Part shown: positions 34,317 to 42,770 of the stretch, one piece after another
Layout of the letters: each line of letters begins with the position of its first letter
Position numbering within the stretch: the first letter of the stretch is position 1
Assembly: GCF_028023555.1 (NCBI RefSeq)
Contig: NZ_JAQIOY010000009.1
Span: 1-64,000, forward strand
Reading direction: 5' to 3'
DNA length: 64,000 nucleotides
Source of the DNA: Thalassococcus_A lentus
GTDB lineage: Bacteria > Pseudomonadota > Alphaproteobacteria > Rhodobacterales > Rhodobacteraceae
The notes under the pieces: generated by a model
Seen by the model: only the letters and a program-made list of their open reading frames with translations
Database searches by the model: none
Told to the model about the DNA's origin: nothing
Program-made: the position numbers and the translations under genes

Positions 34317-36788
34317 TCATGCACGCAACCGCTCGTTTTCCGGATCCCAAAGCGGGCGGTCTTCCTGAACAACGGCGCGGCACATCTGGCCGTAGATGTT
34401 CACCTGCAATTCGGTTCCCGGCTCGGCCAGATCGGACCGCACCATGCCAAGCGCCACCGAGGCGCCAATACGGTAGCCCCAAGCACCCGAGGTTGTCTCG
34501 CCGACAACATCATCGCCATGCCAAAGCGTCGACATATAGGGCGCATCGCAGTCACCCGCCTCGACCAGCAAGGTGACAAACCGCTTTGCACTGCCCTTTT
34601 GTTTTTCGGACAGAAGCGCTGCCTTGCCCGGGAAATCCTGTGGTTTGTCGAGTTTGACAAACCGATCCAGACCGCCCTCGAACAAGGTGTAATCGGTAGA
34701 AAGGTCCCCTTTCCAGGCGCGATAGCCTTTCTCGATCCGCAGGCTGTTGAGGGCATACATGCCAAAGGGTTTCAGACCATGGGGCTGACCCGCCTCCAAC
34801 AGCATGTCATAGACAGCGGCAGTGTCCTCAATTTTGGAATGCACTTCCCAACCCAATTCACCCGCAAAGGACACGCGGACAAGCTGGACCCAAGTGTCGC
34901 CCAGTTGCGCGGATTGATGGGTCAGCCAAGGCTGCGAAAGATCAGCCTCAGTCAAACCGGCCAGAATGTCCCGCGACTTGGGCCCTGCGAGGATCTGGCA
35001 GGAAAATTCGCGGGTCACATCGGTAAGCGTAAAGCCTGCATCGGATGGCATATGCTTTTGCAGCCACTCCAGATCGTGCCATTGGGCGGTGGCGGCCGTG
35101 ATCAGGAAGAAGAAATCTTCGTCCAGCCGCATGGCTGACATCTCGGTCACGATCCGACCGCGATCGTCGGCAAAGTAGAGCAGACCGATGCGGCCCACCT
35201 TGGGGATCCCGCCTGTACACAGACCACGCAGGAATTCGGCCGCGCCCTCTCCCTGCAGACGGTAGCGCGAGAAACCCGGCAGATCGAGGATGCCCGCCGC
35301 GTCGCGCACGGCTTCGCATTCTTCGCGAATACGCGGCTCCCATGGACCGGACCGGTCCCAGGTGTGCGTGCTCTCTTCGGAGGTATCGTCACCCTCTTGA
35401 GCAAACCAGTTGGCCCGTTCCCAGCCATTGTAGGCGCCCATGACACCGCCCAGCTCTTTGACGCGATCATGGGCCGGGGACAGCTTCTTGTCGCGGGCTG
35501 CGGGCCATTCGTGCCAAGGGAAATGCATGGCGTATTCGTGGCCGTAGACCTCCATGGCTTTCTTGTCGCAGTAATCCTGATCGGTGTAGTCGGTGTAACG
35601 GCGTGGATCGACGGCCCACATGTCCCATTCAGTCTGACCTTCTGTCACCCATTCGGCCAGAACCTTACCAGCGCCGCCGCCCTGCGTGATGCCAAAGGTG
35701 AACACGCAAGCCTCGTAGGCATTCGGCACGCCGGGCATGGGCCCGATCAATGGCAGGCCATCGGGCGCATAGGGGATGGGGCCGTTGATATTGCGGCCGA
35801 CACCGCCTTCACCCAAGAGCGGCACGCGCGCCATGGCGTCCTCGATGTACCATTCGAGCCGGTCCAGATCGTCCGGATAAAGCTGAAAGCTGAAATCCTC
35901 GGGCATGGGATCATCCGGAGTCATCCAATGTCCTTTGCAGTTGCGCTCATAGGGGCCGAGGTTCAGACCGTATTTTTCCTGCCGCAGGTAGTAGGAGCTG
36001 TCTACGTCCCGCAGAAGCGGCAGTTTGCGATTGCCTGTGCTCTCACACCATTCCTTGATCGCCGGGATTTCTTCGGTCAGGAAATACTGGTGGGACATAG
36101 TGGCCATTGGCACGGTGCGACCGCCGTAGGGTTTGAACCACTCACCGACGCGCTGCGCATAGTATCCCGCTGCGTTGACGACCTTTTCACAGCGGATGTC
36201 ACCCTTGGGCGTGTGCACGATCCATTCACCGTTTTCGCGACTGACGCCAGTCGCCGGGCAAAAACGCTCAATCTTGGCGCCGGCCATGCGAGCCCCTTTG
36301 GCCAAGGCCTGTGTCAGCTGTGCCGGGTCGATGTCACCATCATCTGGATCGTACATGCCGCCCTCCAGATCATGGGTTTCGAGGAAGGGATACATCGCCT
36401 TCATCTCATCGTTGGTCATCATGTTCAGGGTCAGCCCCTGATAATTGCCCATCGAACAGGCCCGCTCAAACTCCATCATGCGTTCTTTGGAATGCGCCAG
36501 ACGGATCGACCCGGTGACATGGTAGTTCATCGGGTAGTCGACCTCATCGGCCAAGGTCCGGTACAGTTCCAGCGAATAGCGCTGCATGTTCATCACGGCC
36601 CAAGAGGTGCTGAACGACGGGCAGTTGCCAGCCGCGTGCCAGGTGGAGCCGGCTGTCAGTTCGTTTTTTTCCAACAGCACCACGTCCCAGCCCGCTTTGG
36701 CGATATGGTAGGCGCATGAGGCGCCGACGGCACCGCCGCCAATGATGACCACACGGGCCGTTGTCGGGAACGTTGCAGAATCGGACAT
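34317..36788 (-). CDS. FAD-GcvT dehydrogenase (dimethylglycine/sarcosine dehydrogenase-like), copy 1
   Basis: 823 residues from ATG 36788 (GAAAGGAAAC upstream). FAD domain with IIGGGAVGAS and AGSTWHAAG (His51 at the covalent-flavin position), followed by a GcvT-type folate domain (FAGELGWEVHS, NSLRIEKGYRAWKGDLS). It removes N-methyl groups from a secondary or tertiary amine. Eleven bases separate it from the LysE gene upstream. The sequence around the substrate pocket differs from copy 2, which suggests sequential steps such as dimethylglycine to sarcosine and sarcosine to glycine. That assignment is inference. Confidence 0.88.
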   Translation of the reverse strand: MSDSATFPTTARVVIIGGGAVGASCAYHIAKAGWDVVLLEKNELTAGSTWHAAGNCPSFSTSWAVMNMQRYSLELYRTLADEVDYPMNYHVTGSIRLAHSKERMMEFERACSMGNYQGLTLNMMTNDEMKAMYPFLETHDLEGGMYDPDDGDIDPAQLTQALAKGARMAGAKIERFCPATGVSRENGEWIVHTPKGDIRCEKVVNAAGYYAQRVGEWFKPYGGRTVPMATMSHQYFLTEEIPAIKEWCESTGNRKLPLLRDVDSSYYLRQEKYGLNLGPYERNCKGHWMTPDDPMPEDFSFQLYPDDLDRLEWYIEDAMARVPLLGEGGVGRNINGPIPYAPDGLPLIGPMPGVPNAYEACVFTFGITQGGGAGKVLAEWVTEGQTEWDMWAVDPRRYTDYTDQDYCDKKAMEVYGHEYAMHFPWHEWPAARDKKLSPAHDRVKELGGVMGAYNGWERANWFAQEGDDTSEESTHTWDRSGPWEPRIREECEAVRDAAGILDLPGFSRYRLQGEGAAEFLRGLCTGGIPKVGRIGLLYFADDRGRIVTEMSAMRLDEDFFFLITAATAQWHDLEWLQKHMPSDAGFTLTDVTREFSCQILAGPKSRDILAGLTEADLSQPWLTHQSAQLGDTWVQLVRVSFAGELGWEVHSKIEDTAAVYDMLLEAGQPHGLKPFGMYALNSLRIEKGYRAWKGDLSTDYTLFEGGLDRFVKLDKPQDFPGKAALLSEKQKGSAKRFVTLLVEAGDCDAPYMSTLWHGDDVVGETTSGAWGYRIGASVALGMVRSDLAEPGTELQVNIYGQMCRAVVQEDRPLWDPENERLRA

Positions 36789-36799
36789 GGCGTTTCCTT

Positions 36800-37438
36800 T
36801 CAAGAAAGAGCGAGACGGGCGGCAAGCCCGGCAAAGACGATCGCGCATAGGCGGTTGAGGGCGGCACCCCTTTGGCGCAGGGCCGCCGCAAAACGGCCAG
36901 CCAATGCGCCATAAGCGGCAGTGACAAAGAACCCGGTCAAGGCAAACAGCAGGCCGAGCAGAACCATCTGCTGCCAGATCGGCCCTGACATCGGGTCAGC
37001 AAACTGGGGCAGAAAGGCGAGTTGAAACAGCGCAACCTTTGGATTGAGCAGATTGGTCAAAGTCCCGCGCAGAAAGGCGCCGCGCAGTGACCAACTGACC
37101 GCCGTTTTCACATCGGTCGCACCAGTCTGCATTTGCGCTGATTGCCACGCGCGCCACGCCAGCCAGAGCAGATAGACCGCCCCCGCCCAGCGTATCACGT
37201 CATAGGCAGCAGGTTGCGCGGCCAGCACGGCCGCCAGACCAAACGCCGCAAGGCACGTATGGCACAGACTTCCCAGCGTAATTCCGGCCGCAGCGGCAAC
37301 CCCGGCCGGTGCCCCACCCTGCGCGCCCGACGCCACCGCAAAGGCAACATCAGCGCCCGGGGTCAGGTTCAACAGCAGACCGGCACTCAGGAATGCACCA
37401 ATCAGGACGGGATCCATATGCAACAGCGTGTCGATCAT
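36800..37438 (-). CDS. LysE-family amino-acid exporter, copy A
   Basis: 212 residues with about six hydrophobic segments and the LysE/RhtB signature LTPGADVAFAVASG near the N-terminus. It exports amino acids or small metabolites. It sits 3 bases after the GFA gene and 11 bases before the dehydrogenase in the same transcription unit, so the cargo may be an amino acid formed by the pathway, such as glycine, sarcosine or methionine. Confidence 0.88.
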   Translation of the reverse strand: MIDTLLHMDPVLIGAFLSAGLLLNLTPGADVAFAVASGAQGGAPAGVAAAAGITLGSLCHTCLAAFGLAAVLAAQPAAYDVIRWAGAVYLLWLAWRAWQSAQMQTGATDVKTAVSWSLRGAFLRGTLTNLLNPKVALFQLAFLPQFADPMSGPIWQQMVLLGLLFALTGFFVTAAYGALAGRFAAALRQRGAALNRLCAIVFAGLAARLALS

Positions 37439-37441
37439 GGC

Positions 37442-37813
37442 TCAGGTTTCACGCTGTGGGTCATTGGGATTGATGTCGTAGTAGTCACCCTTGGTCTGCG
37501 TATGGATGTGTCCGCGCAGGCTCAGCCCGGTGGGCCCATCGATGGAGCCGGTCGAAAAACAGATGAACGGATCATCTGTGTGATCCCAGAACAGCGCCGA
37601 CCCGCATGTCGGGCAAAAGCCGCGACGGGCTTTGGCAGATGACTGGTACCAACGCACCTCACCGGTGATCTCCAAACTGCCATCCGCCGTATAGGACGAC
37701 GCCCAGACGTGTCCCGATTGCTTGCGGCATTGCGTACAATGGCAGGCAGCCGGGGCACCCGCGGAGCCCAGAACGCGGTAGGTAACCGCGCCGCAAAGAC
37801 AGCTTCCCTTCAC
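37442..37813 (-). CDS. GFA-family (glutathione-dependent formaldehyde-activating-like) zinc protein
   Basis: 123 residues from GTG 37813, whose start overlaps the upstream LysE stop (GTGA, 37810-37813). Zinc-binding pattern: CLCG near the N-terminus, CHCTQCRKQSG, and FCPTCGSALFW, as in GFA/CENP-V domain proteins. A founding member was linked to adding formaldehyde to glutathione, although that activity is debated for the family. In a demethylation operon that can release formaldehyde, and next to gshA, such a role makes sense. Confidence 0.88.
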   Translation of the reverse strand: MKGSCLCGAVTYRVLGSAGAPAACHCTQCRKQSGHVWASSYTADGSLEITGEVRWYQSSAKARRGFCPTCGSALFWDHTDDPFICFSTGSIDGPTGLSLRGHIHTQTKGDYYDINPNDPQRET

Positions 37814-38436
37814 GACGCATCCCCTTGTGGCAAGGCGGTGGCACCCAGCGCCAATCCATAAAGAATGAAGCAGACAGCCAGCACCCGTCTGATGACGGTG
37901 TTGGCAATGGCGGACAACGCAGCACGGCCCAAAACCGTACCCAGCGCGGTGTAGCCGCAGTAACTGATCGCGGTCAAAGCCAGCGCCGTCGGCACGATAG
38001 CCCACATTTGTTCGCCAATTGGCACATCGGGTTGAACGAACTGGGAAAAGGCCGCCAGATAGCCCGCAACCGACTTGGGATTGATCGTGGCGATGGCAAA
38101 GGCGCGCGCATAGATCTGCGCCGAAGGTTGAGCATCCGCCTTGATCGGCAGCTTTGCCCGTATCCAGCCCCGAACACCGAGATAGATCAGCACGCCCGCA
38201 CCGATCAGTTTGGCCACAAGAAAGGCCGTGGGCGATGCGGCGATCAAGGCCGTCACGCCCAGCGCCGAAAGGGCCAGAAACAGCGCTGCCTGTGTCAGGA
38301 TTGCAGCGACACCGGCCAGACTGCGCACAAAGCCAAAAGCCATGCCATTCTGGATGCAGTTCACAGCGTTAGGCCCGGGCGTTGTGACAAAGACGGCCCA
38401 GAAAGTCGCAAAAATGATCCAAGCTTCAAAACTCAT
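37810..38436 (-). CDS. LysE-family amino-acid exporter, copy B
   Basis: 208 residues, six predicted helices, with TTPGPNAVNCIQNGMAFG in the position of the LysE signature and the central NPKSVAGYL motif. It differs from copy A in sequence and should have a different cargo. The gene starts nine bases after the XRE-cupin regulator stop, so regulator and exporter are co-transcribed. Confidence 0.88.
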   Translation of the reverse strand: MSFEAWIIFATFWAVFVTTPGPNAVNCIQNGMAFGFVRSLAGVAAILTQAALFLALSALGVTALIAASPTAFLVAKLIGAGVLIYLGVRGWIRAKLPIKADAQPSAQIYARAFAIATINPKSVAGYLAAFSQFVQPDVPIGEQMWAIVPTALALTAISYCGYTALGTVLGRAALSAIANTVIRRVLAVCFILYGLALGATALPQGDAS

Positions 38437-38445
38437 GTGCGGCCC

Positions 38446-39015
38446 TTAATATACTGGTGGCGCAATGACCCAGATGGCCACGGCAGGAGTGTCATAAGGG
38501 TTGATCCACTCAAAGGGCTCCCCGCGAATTCGAAAACTGTCACCCGGTCCAATCGTGAACCGCCGTGCGCCGATGATCATGTCGAGCTGGCCCGAAATCA
38601 GAAAAGCGACCTCTTGAGTCGGACGCGTCACCAGTTTGCCCAGCCTTGAATTTGGGGCGAAGGTGGAATGCACCATTTCGAAATCATCAGTCAGGTCCGG
38701 GGACAAAAGCGCCTCGACCAGTCCCGCAGATCCTGAGCCGATGGCACGATGCGCGCCCGCCCGAACCACGTAGCCATCTTCGGACGCGGGTGCCGGTGCA
38801 TGCGCGAACAGGGCCGAGACCGGAACTTCGAGCAGCATCGCAATTTCACGCAGATCATTGATCGATGGCTCTGACAAATCTCGTTCGATCTGACTGAGCC
38901 AGCCAACCGATCGCCCAAGCTGATCGGCCAGATACTGAAGCGTCAGCCCTCTTGCGCGTCGCAAAGCGCGAAGGTCTGCCCCAAGTGTTTTGGATGTCTG
39001 GCTTTGATCAGTCAT
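38446..39015 (-). CDS. XRE-family regulator with C-terminal cupin sensor
   Basis: 189 residues: helix-turn-helix (LRALRRARGLTLQYLADQLG, then SVGWLSQIERD; about 13-67) and a cupin barrel (VAFLISGQLDMIIGARRF, GDSFRIRGEPFEW). XRE-cupin proteins usually sense a small metabolite and control transport or catabolism of amines and amino acids. It heads the operon and has two matching palindromes at 39021-39047 and 39061-39085, the first only five bases from the ATG. It is therefore probably autoregulated. No ribosome site is seen, so a leaderless transcript is possible. Confidence 0.9.
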   Translation of the reverse strand: MTDQSQTSKTLGADLRALRRARGLTLQYLADQLGRSVGWLSQIERDLSEPSINDLREIAMLLEVPVSALFAHAPAPASEDGYVVRAGAHRAIGSGSAGLVEALLSPDLTDDFEMVHSTFAPNSRLGKLVTRPTQEVAFLISGQLDMIIGARRFTIGPGDSFRIRGEPFEWINPYDTPAVAIWVIAPPVY

Positions 39016-39020
39016 GGATT

Positions 39021-39047
39021 CGTGAAAATTTTCGCTAGAATTTCACG
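39021..39047. promoter_or_regulatory. Putative operator 1 of the XRE-cupin regulator
   Basis: CGTGAAA and TTTCACG flank a 13-base centre, giving a dyad directly upstream of the regulator ATG. The arms continue as AATT/AATT with one extra A. The GTGAAA half-site is shared with operator 2, whose centre is 39 bases away. Confidence 0.65.
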
Positions 39048-39060
39048 CTGCCACGGCGCG

Positions 39061-39085
39061 GTGAAAAATCAAAGCATTTTTTCAC
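39061..39085. promoter_or_regulatory. Putative operator 2 of the XRE-cupin regulator
   Basis: GTGAAAAA and TTTTTTCAC form a second dyad with the same GTGAAA/TTTCAC outer half-sites as operator 1. Paired sites about four helical turns apart are compatible with cooperative or looped binding. Confidence 0.62.
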
Positions 39086-39126
39086 GACCTAGGTCAGATT
39101 TTTCAAACCGCGGACACCGGCACGAA

Positions 39127-39180
39127 CGGTTGAGGGGCTCTGCCCCTCAAACACCCCGGGATATTTCGGGCACAAAGAAA
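39127..39180 (-). repeat. Dispersed intergenic repeat, copy 3
   Basis: Same 54-base element as copy 2 with a single base difference (CGGG against CAGG before CACAAAGAAA). It lies 28 bases downstream of the gshA stop, between gshA and the XRE-cupin operators. Its hairpin GAGGGGC/GCCCCTC could also help end gshA transcription. Confidence 0.9.
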
Positions 39181-39208
39181 CCAATGACGCAGGTTCCGAA
39201 CCAGTCGA

Positions 39209-40579
39209 TCAATAGCTGAAGTCCGCGTAGATGCGATCGAGGTTTCCATCCCAATCGCCGTGATACTGCTCCAGCAATTCATCTGCCGGCACCATACCTG
39301 TCTCAAGGCTTTCCTTGAGCGCGTTCAGGAAATGCGTTTCATCGGGAACCAGCCCCCCGGCCCCCGGACAGGCGCGCGCCTTGAGCCCGGATTCCGCTAT
39401 CGCCACCGCCTCGCGGGCAATGTCATGCATCCGGACGCCGTTGACCTCGGCCTGCAGGCCATCGACCGAGGCTGCAACCCGCAGCGCCTCGCGGGTTTCG
39501 GCATCCCAGTTCCGGACCAGATCCCAAGCCGCATCCAGAGCGGACTGGTCATAAGTCAGGCCAACCCAAAATGCAGGCAAAGCACAAAGCCGCCGCCAAG
39601 GCCCCCCGTCGGCACCACGCATTTCGATGAACTTTTTCACCCGTGCTTCCGGGAAGACCGTAGTGAGATGATCGGCCCAGTCTGACAAGGTGGGCGTTTC
39701 GCCCGGCAAGGCGGGCAATTCGCCCTTGAGGAAATCACGGAAAGACATGCCCAGCGCGTTGATGTACTGGCCATCACGGTAGACAAAATACATCGGAACA
39801 TCGAGCGCGTATTGCACCCAGGCCTCGAAACCGAACCCTTCGTCAAATACAAATGGCAACATGCCGGTGCGCGCATCATCAAGGTGGCGCCAAACCCGGC
39901 TGCGCCAGCTTTTGTGGCCATTGGGTTTGCCTTCAAAGAAGGGTGAATTCGCAAAGAGAGCGGTTGCCACCGGCTGCAGGGCCAGTGCCACGCGCATCTT
40001 TTGAACCATGTCTGCCTCGGATGAAAAATCGAGGTTGACCTGAACTGTGCAGGTGCGGCGCATCATGGTGGTGCCGGACGTGCCGACTTTCTGCATGTAG
40101 CCGTCCATCAGCTTGTACCGGCCCTTGGGCATCAACGGCATGTCTTCGTGTGACCAGATCGGAGCCGCCCCCAACCCGATCCATCCAACGCCGATTTCAT
40201 CCGAGATGGTTTTGACATCCGCCAGATGCGCATTCACTTCGTCGCAGGTCTGATGGATCGTCTCGAGAGGCGCGCCGGACAATTCCAGCTGGCCACCGGG
40301 TTCCAGACTGACATTGGCACCGTCCTTTTCAAGGCCGATCAGCTTGCCCGCCTCTTCGACAGGCGCCCAGCCGTGACGATCACGCAGGCCTTCCAGAACG
40401 GCCAGAATCGAACGCCCGCCCTCATAGGGCAGCGGTTTCCGAGTGTCCTTGCAATAGCCGAATTTCTCGTGCTCGGTGCCAATGCGCCAGTCTTGGCGCG
40501 GTTTGCAGCCTTCAGCCAAGTATTCAGCCAGTTGTTCGTGCCGTTCGATCGGCCCGCCGCCGGATTGAGGTATGGACAT
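39209..40579 (-). CDS. gshA: Glutamate-cysteine ligase (plant/alphaproteobacterial type)
   Basis: 456 residues, first enzyme of glutathione synthesis. The typical segments are GTEHEKFGY, LEPGGQLELSGAPLETIHQT, MMRRTCTVQVNLDFSSEADMV (shortened here), and RGADGGPWRRLCALPAFWVGL. It is the last gene of a minus-strand run starting at rsmE. Its position next to the GFA/dehydrogenase unit is noteworthy because glutathione is the usual cofactor of formaldehyde detoxification, but it has a separate transcript boundary (repeat and operators). Confidence 0.95.
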   Translation of the reverse strand: MSIPQSGGGPIERHEQLAEYLAEGCKPRQDWRIGTEHEKFGYCKDTRKPLPYEGGRSILAVLEGLRDRHGWAPVEEAGKLIGLEKDGANVSLEPGGQLELSGAPLETIHQTCDEVNAHLADVKTISDEIGVGWIGLGAAPIWSHEDMPLMPKGRYKLMDGYMQKVGTSGTTMMRRTCTVQVNLDFSSEADMVQKMRVALALQPVATALFANSPFFEGKPNGHKSWRSRVWRHLDDARTGMLPFVFDEGFGFEAWVQYALDVPMYFVYRDGQYINALGMSFRDFLKGELPALPGETPTLSDWADHLTTVFPEARVKKFIEMRGADGGPWRRLCALPAFWVGLTYDQSALDAAWDLVRNWDAETREALRVAASVDGLQAEVNGVRMHDIAREAVAIAESGLKARACPGAGGLVPDETHFLNALKESLETGMVPADELLEQYHGDWDGNLDRIYADFSY

Positions 40580-40654
40580 GGGGCTGCTCCGTCAGGTCAC
40601 AGGATTGAGGCGTCGTGCCACTGGCCCAAGGCATGGTGACAAATGGCGCAGGTG

Positions 40655-41188
40655 TCAATGCAGCCGGGTTGGCTTGCCTATGCTTTGGTGCACATCCGAT
40701 GCGCGCCAAATCACAACGGGACCAGCAGGCAGTTGGCTCATCTGGCGCAGCATGTATTCGGTGCGGATCCCGGGAAGGCTCGCGAAAGCATCGAACAACG
40801 CATCGCCCCCGGCAGCGCCCAGCGGTATGGCCAAAGCGGGCTGGCCCGGTTGTTGCAAAAGCCAATGGGGCGGTTCCGCGGTTGGATCCAGCGTAAGCGC
40901 CGACAGACTCTTGATGTCCGCGACGCCGCCGGTAAGCGGGCCAAAATAGGTGATGCGCCCTTCGACGACCTGCACCATGCCCGGCCCCGCCTGACCGGAC
41001 CGAAACCTCGCCCTTTGAAATCCGGCAACGACCAGAATGCCGCCAATACCGATCAGCCCGTAGCCAATCCAATGCAGCAATCCACCACCGGTGAAAAACG
41101 CCCAATAAGCGCCCAGCAGAATAAGACCGGCGCCAATGATTGCCTCGCGCCAGCGCGCGAGCTGGGCCTGTGCTTCGGGTCGGATCAT
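40655..41188 (-). CDS. Conserved hypothetical protein with two N-terminal membrane helices
   Basis: 177 residues. Two hydrophobic segments (about 17-33 and 39-56) are followed by a soluble beta-rich domain (MVQVVEGRITYFGPLTGG, LTLDPT). I do not recognise a named family. Its ATG overlaps the acetyltransferase stop (ATGA), and gshA follows 75 bases later, so it belongs to the rsmE-gshA run. Confidence 0.75.
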   Translation of the reverse strand: MIRPEAQAQLARWREAIIGAGLILLGAYWAFFTGGGLLHWIGYGLIGIGGILVVAGFQRARFRSGQAGPGMVQVVEGRITYFGPLTGGVADIKSLSALTLDPTAEPPHWLLQQPGQPALAIPLGAAGGDALFDAFASLPGIRTEYMLRQMSQLPAGPVVIWRASDVHQSIGKPTRLH

Positions 41189-42039
41189 GCGGGAACCCCC
41201 AAGGTTACAGGCTGGGACAATAGCGCAACCCGGTAGGCACCAATCGGCTGAAACCCGATCCTTTTATAAGCGCTGGCAGCTACATCTGAGGCCGCAAACA
41301 GGATCGCCATTTCGTAGCCCTGGCTGGCGAGACTTGCCAAATGCCCGGCCACGACTGCGCCCGCAAACCCCTGCCCTCTGCGTTCACGAGGCACAAAGAC
41401 ACCGCCGACCTGAACAGCCCGCCCGGCCATCGCATTCAGGCCGGACAGCGCCACGGGGTCAGGACCATCGAGCAGGACAACGGATGTTCCTTTGGACAGG
41501 ATCCCGTTCACATGCGCGGTGACGACGGAGGGGTCGACCGGGTCCACAGCCAGACCGCTGTCAGTCAAATACTGGGGAATCCATTCGCTCAGCAACGCAG
41601 CATCTTGCTCGGTCACAGCGCGAATTCGGGCGTCACAGGCATCCAACGCGGCGATTTCACATGAAAACAGCGGCTGGTCGGCGTTTATTTGCCAATCCGC
41701 GCCGTCAAGCGGCAAGGCGTCAAGAAACAGTGCAACCTGATCGGCGTCGCCGGTCATGCCGTTCAAGGTGAAACCCTGAAGGGCATAGGCCCAGGCCTCT
41801 GCCTCAATCTTGGTCAATCCAGGCATTTGGCACATCAGCATCCCGCCATTTGTTGCGCCCAGAACCGCCGCGATGCCGTCGCCGTTTTCACGCAGAAAAT
41901 AGGTGGTTCCGTGTTGGTGATCCGTATTGCCGATCCCATGCGCCATAAGATTGCTCTGCAAAAACATCGAACTTTCGATGTGCGCGTCAAAGAACGCGCT
42001 CAGCGCAGGAATGTCAGCGTCGGTGGCTTTTCGGATCAT
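41185..42039 (-). CDS. GNAT-family N-acetyltransferase
   Basis: 284 residues from ATG 42039 (AAGGGG upstream). The C-terminal half has the acetyl-CoA loop VGGVFVPRERRGQGFAGAVV, with R-x-x-G-x-G/A in RRGQGFAG, and a terminal AYKRIGFQPIGAYRVALL. The N-terminal half looks like a decayed second GNAT copy. The substrate is unknown. Start and stop codons overlap those of both neighbours by four bases. Confidence 0.85.
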   Translation of the reverse strand: MIRKATDADIPALSAFFDAHIESSMFLQSNLMAHGIGNTDHQHGTTYFLRENGDGIAAVLGATNGGMLMCQMPGLTKIEAEAWAYALQGFTLNGMTGDADQVALFLDALPLDGADWQINADQPLFSCEIAALDACDARIRAVTEQDAALLSEWIPQYLTDSGLAVDPVDPSVVTAHVNGILSKGTSVVLLDGPDPVALSGLNAMAGRAVQVGGVFVPRERRGQGFAGAVVAGHLASLASQGYEMAILFAASDVAASAYKRIGFQPIGAYRVALLSQPVTLGVPA

Positions 42040-42758
42040 ATCCAATCCCCTTGCGCGGCCTGCCAAAGGGTCAATGCCGATACCGCAGCAGTGTCAGCCC
42101 TCAAGATCCGCGGCCCAAGCCCAATGGTTTTTGTGAACGGGCAAGACCGCAACTGATCGCGTTCGCTGGGGGAAAACCCGCCTTCCGGACCAATGAGCAG
42201 AGCAGCCGGGGCCGGTGGGTAAAGACGGCTGGCATCAACAGATCCGGCCTCAGCCTCGTCACAAAAGATCAGTGTGCGATCCGGGTTCCATCCGGACAGG
42301 AGTTGTGCAAGCGGTACAATCGGATCAACGGTGGGCACATAGGTTGCGCCGCACTGTTCAGCCGCTTCGGTCGCATGGGCTTGCATTCGATCACGGCGTC
42401 CCTGCCCTGCATTTGTGTACTGCGTTTGCACAGGCAAGATGCGCCGCGCGCCCAGTTCCACCGCTTTTTCAATGACAAAGTCTGTGCGCGCCTTTTTGAT
42501 CGGCGCAAAACACAGCCAGATATCGGGCGGCATTTGCAAAGCTGCGCTTTGAAACGTGCATAGCAACACTCCGCCCTTTTTGGCGGCCTCGGCAATATCA
42601 GCCTGCCATTCACCATCGCGTCCATTGATCAAGGCAACGGCATCCCCGACGGCAAGACGCATGACGCCAAAAAGATAATGGGCCTGCTCCCGCGTCAGCG
42701 GGACCGGTTGTCCCTCACCCAAAGGGTGATCTACATAGAGGCGGACCTTTGCTTTCAT
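42036..42758 (-). CDS. rsmE: 16S rRNA (uracil-1498-N3)-methyltransferase
   Basis: 240 residues, SPOUT-fold. Knot motifs LLIGPEGGFSPSERD and LGPRILRADTAAVSAL are diagnostic, as is FAPIKKARTDFVIEKAVELG. It methylates U1498 of 16S rRNA. Its start codon is only 12 bases from the divergent ubiA start, so the promoters must lie inside the opposite coding regions. It heads a four-gene run to gshA. Confidence 0.95.
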   Translation of the reverse strand: MKAKVRLYVDHPLGEGQPVPLTREQAHYLFGVMRLAVGDAVALINGRDGEWQADIAEAAKKGGVLLCTFQSAALQMPPDIWLCFAPIKKARTDFVIEKAVELGARRILPVQTQYTNAGQGRRDRMQAHATEAAEQCGATYVPTVDPIVPLAQLLSGWNPDRTLIFCDEAEAGSVDASRLYPPAPAALLIGPEGGFSPSERDQLRSCPFTKTIGLGPRILRADTAAVSALTLWQAAQGDWI

Positions 42759-42770
42759 GGATACCTACAT

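Noticed and set aside
35364..36719. 451-codon plus-strand frame
   Set aside because: Shadow of the FAD-GcvT dehydrogenase 1 gene; no motif of its own.
37442..38005. Long 187-residue version of the GFA protein
   Set aside because: The extra N-terminal 64 residues overlap the upstream LysE gene in another frame; GTG 37813 gives the canonical GFA start and a four-base coupling.
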